Positions 5,574 through 6,110 of a stretch of 6,110 bases of DNA are shown piece after piece. The translations under genes and the position numbers were made by a program. Positions within the stretch are counted from its first letter, which is position 1. Every line of letters begins with the position of its first letter. The DNA is from Arcobacter sp. UBA7394 (GTDB taxonomy: Bacteria > Campylobacterota > Campylobacteria > Campylobacterales > Arcobacteraceae), in contig DKNG01000120.1 in NCBI GenBank assembly GCA_002470185.1, positions 1 to 6,110 on the forward strand. Reading direction: 5' to 3'. The notes below the pieces were generated by a model that saw only the letters and a program-made list of their open reading frames with translations, had not been told where the DNA came from and searched no databases.

Positions 5574-6110
5574 CTATTTTCTAACGTTTAGTATTTTAAA
5601 TCTGTCACCCATACCAGTAGGTTCTAATAGTATTTTTACTTTTTGAGTCTCTCTTAAATATGTCTTTTCATCAACATTAGCTTTAAGTATTTCTAGTAAT
5701 TCTAAGATACCAAACTCAACTAAAGCCTTAAGTTGTGTATTAAATTTAAGAGATTTAATTTTGTTATTATTAAATAAGTCACTTAAGTAATTAAAGTGAA
5801 CATCGTACGTTATATCAGATTTTTTGTATAAAGATTCTAAATCTAAATCTTCCTCAAAAATAGGAAATACATTGTGTTTTTCATATACTCTTGCAGAGAA
5901 ATCATTTCTAGGATATCTATCTCCATAATCAAAAGTCAGAAACTCAAATGTTTTAAAATTCTCACATATAGTATTTACAAAATCTTTATAAGATAAGGCA
6001 ACTTCACCTTTTGTAATACCATATTTTTTACAGTGATTTATAATATTGTTATCTTTACAATCAACAAAATTAATTTTATGGTTTTCTACTTTTGCATATT
6101 GTAGAGTATT
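5574..6110 (-). CDS. MidA/COG1565-type SAM-dependent methyltransferase, C-terminal part (start outside window)
   Basis: The minus frame is open from the right edge (6110) to a TAG at 5576-5574, giving 178 residues, and has no internal start near the edge, so this is the C-terminal part of a longer protein (family members are commonly 330-400 residues). The segments match the C-terminal half of COG1565/DUF185 proteins, the family of MidA and mitochondrial NDUFAF7: GEVALSYKDFV (36-46), FLTFDYGDRYPRND (57-70), SDITYDVHFNYL (98-109), TQLKALVEFGI (125-135) and the closing LLEPTGMGDRFKIL (161-174). The SAM-binding glycine motif would lie in the missing N-terminal part. NDUFAF7 methylates an arginine of a complex I subunit in mitochondria; whether bacterial members do the same is not established. 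A hairpin with a T tail follows the stop. The assignment rests on motif order seen by eye. Confidence 0.78.
   Translation of the reverse strand, partial: NTLQYAKVENHKINFVDCKDNNIINHCKKYGITKGEVALSYKDFVNTICENFKTFEFLTFDYGDRYPRNDFSARVYEKHNVFPIFEEDLDLESLYKKSDITYDVHFNYLSDLFNNNKIKSLKFNTQLKALVEFGILELLEILKANVDEKTYLRETQKVKILLEPTGMGDRFKILNVRK

Overview
The window is strongly AT-rich, with A/T-ending codons throughout. Its gene set (soluble FIST-domain sensor kinase, KefB-type antiporter, YraN, an isolated ThiS, a MidA-type methyltransferase) fits the Campylobacterota, most likely an Arcobacter-group or related free-living member. This is inferred from protein style and base composition; there is no rRNA or other marker in the window.

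Layout. Positions 1-690 (+) hold the C-terminal half of a YbfB/YjiJ-type major facilitator transporter whose 5' end lies outside the window. Everything else is on the minus strand. Read in the direction of transcription, from the right edge: the C-terminal part of a MidA/COG1565-type SAM-dependent methyltransferase (6110-5574, start outside the window); an AT-rich hairpin with a T-rich tail that looks like its intrinsic terminator (5562-5509); an extended -10 promoter (5469-5461); a FIST-domain histidine kinase (5455-3554); an OmpR-family response regulator (3557-2895); ThiS (2885-2685); YraN (2675-2343); and a KefB-type cation:proton antiporter (2287-677). The antiporter and the MFS gene converge and overlap by 14 bases.

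How the genes fit together. The kinase and regulator overlap as ATGA and form a two-component system with a cytosolic sensor. The regulator stop codon overlaps the thiS ribosome binding site, and thiS and yraN are 9 bases apart, so kinase, regulator, thiS and yraN probably share one transcript, with the antiporter 55 bases further on. This would place two housekeeping-type genes and an ion antiporter downstream of a signalling-module promoter. The kinase promoter ends only 5 bases before the ATG, and there is no usable alternative start nearby, so the mRNA may be leaderless. The kinase also lacks a recognisable G1 (DxGxG) box.

No RNA genes, insertion sequences, CRISPR arrays or phage features were seen. 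The window looks like ordinary chromosomal sequence. The FIST kinase/regulator module and its unusual arrangement are the most interesting part. No intergenic gap exceeds 118 bases.
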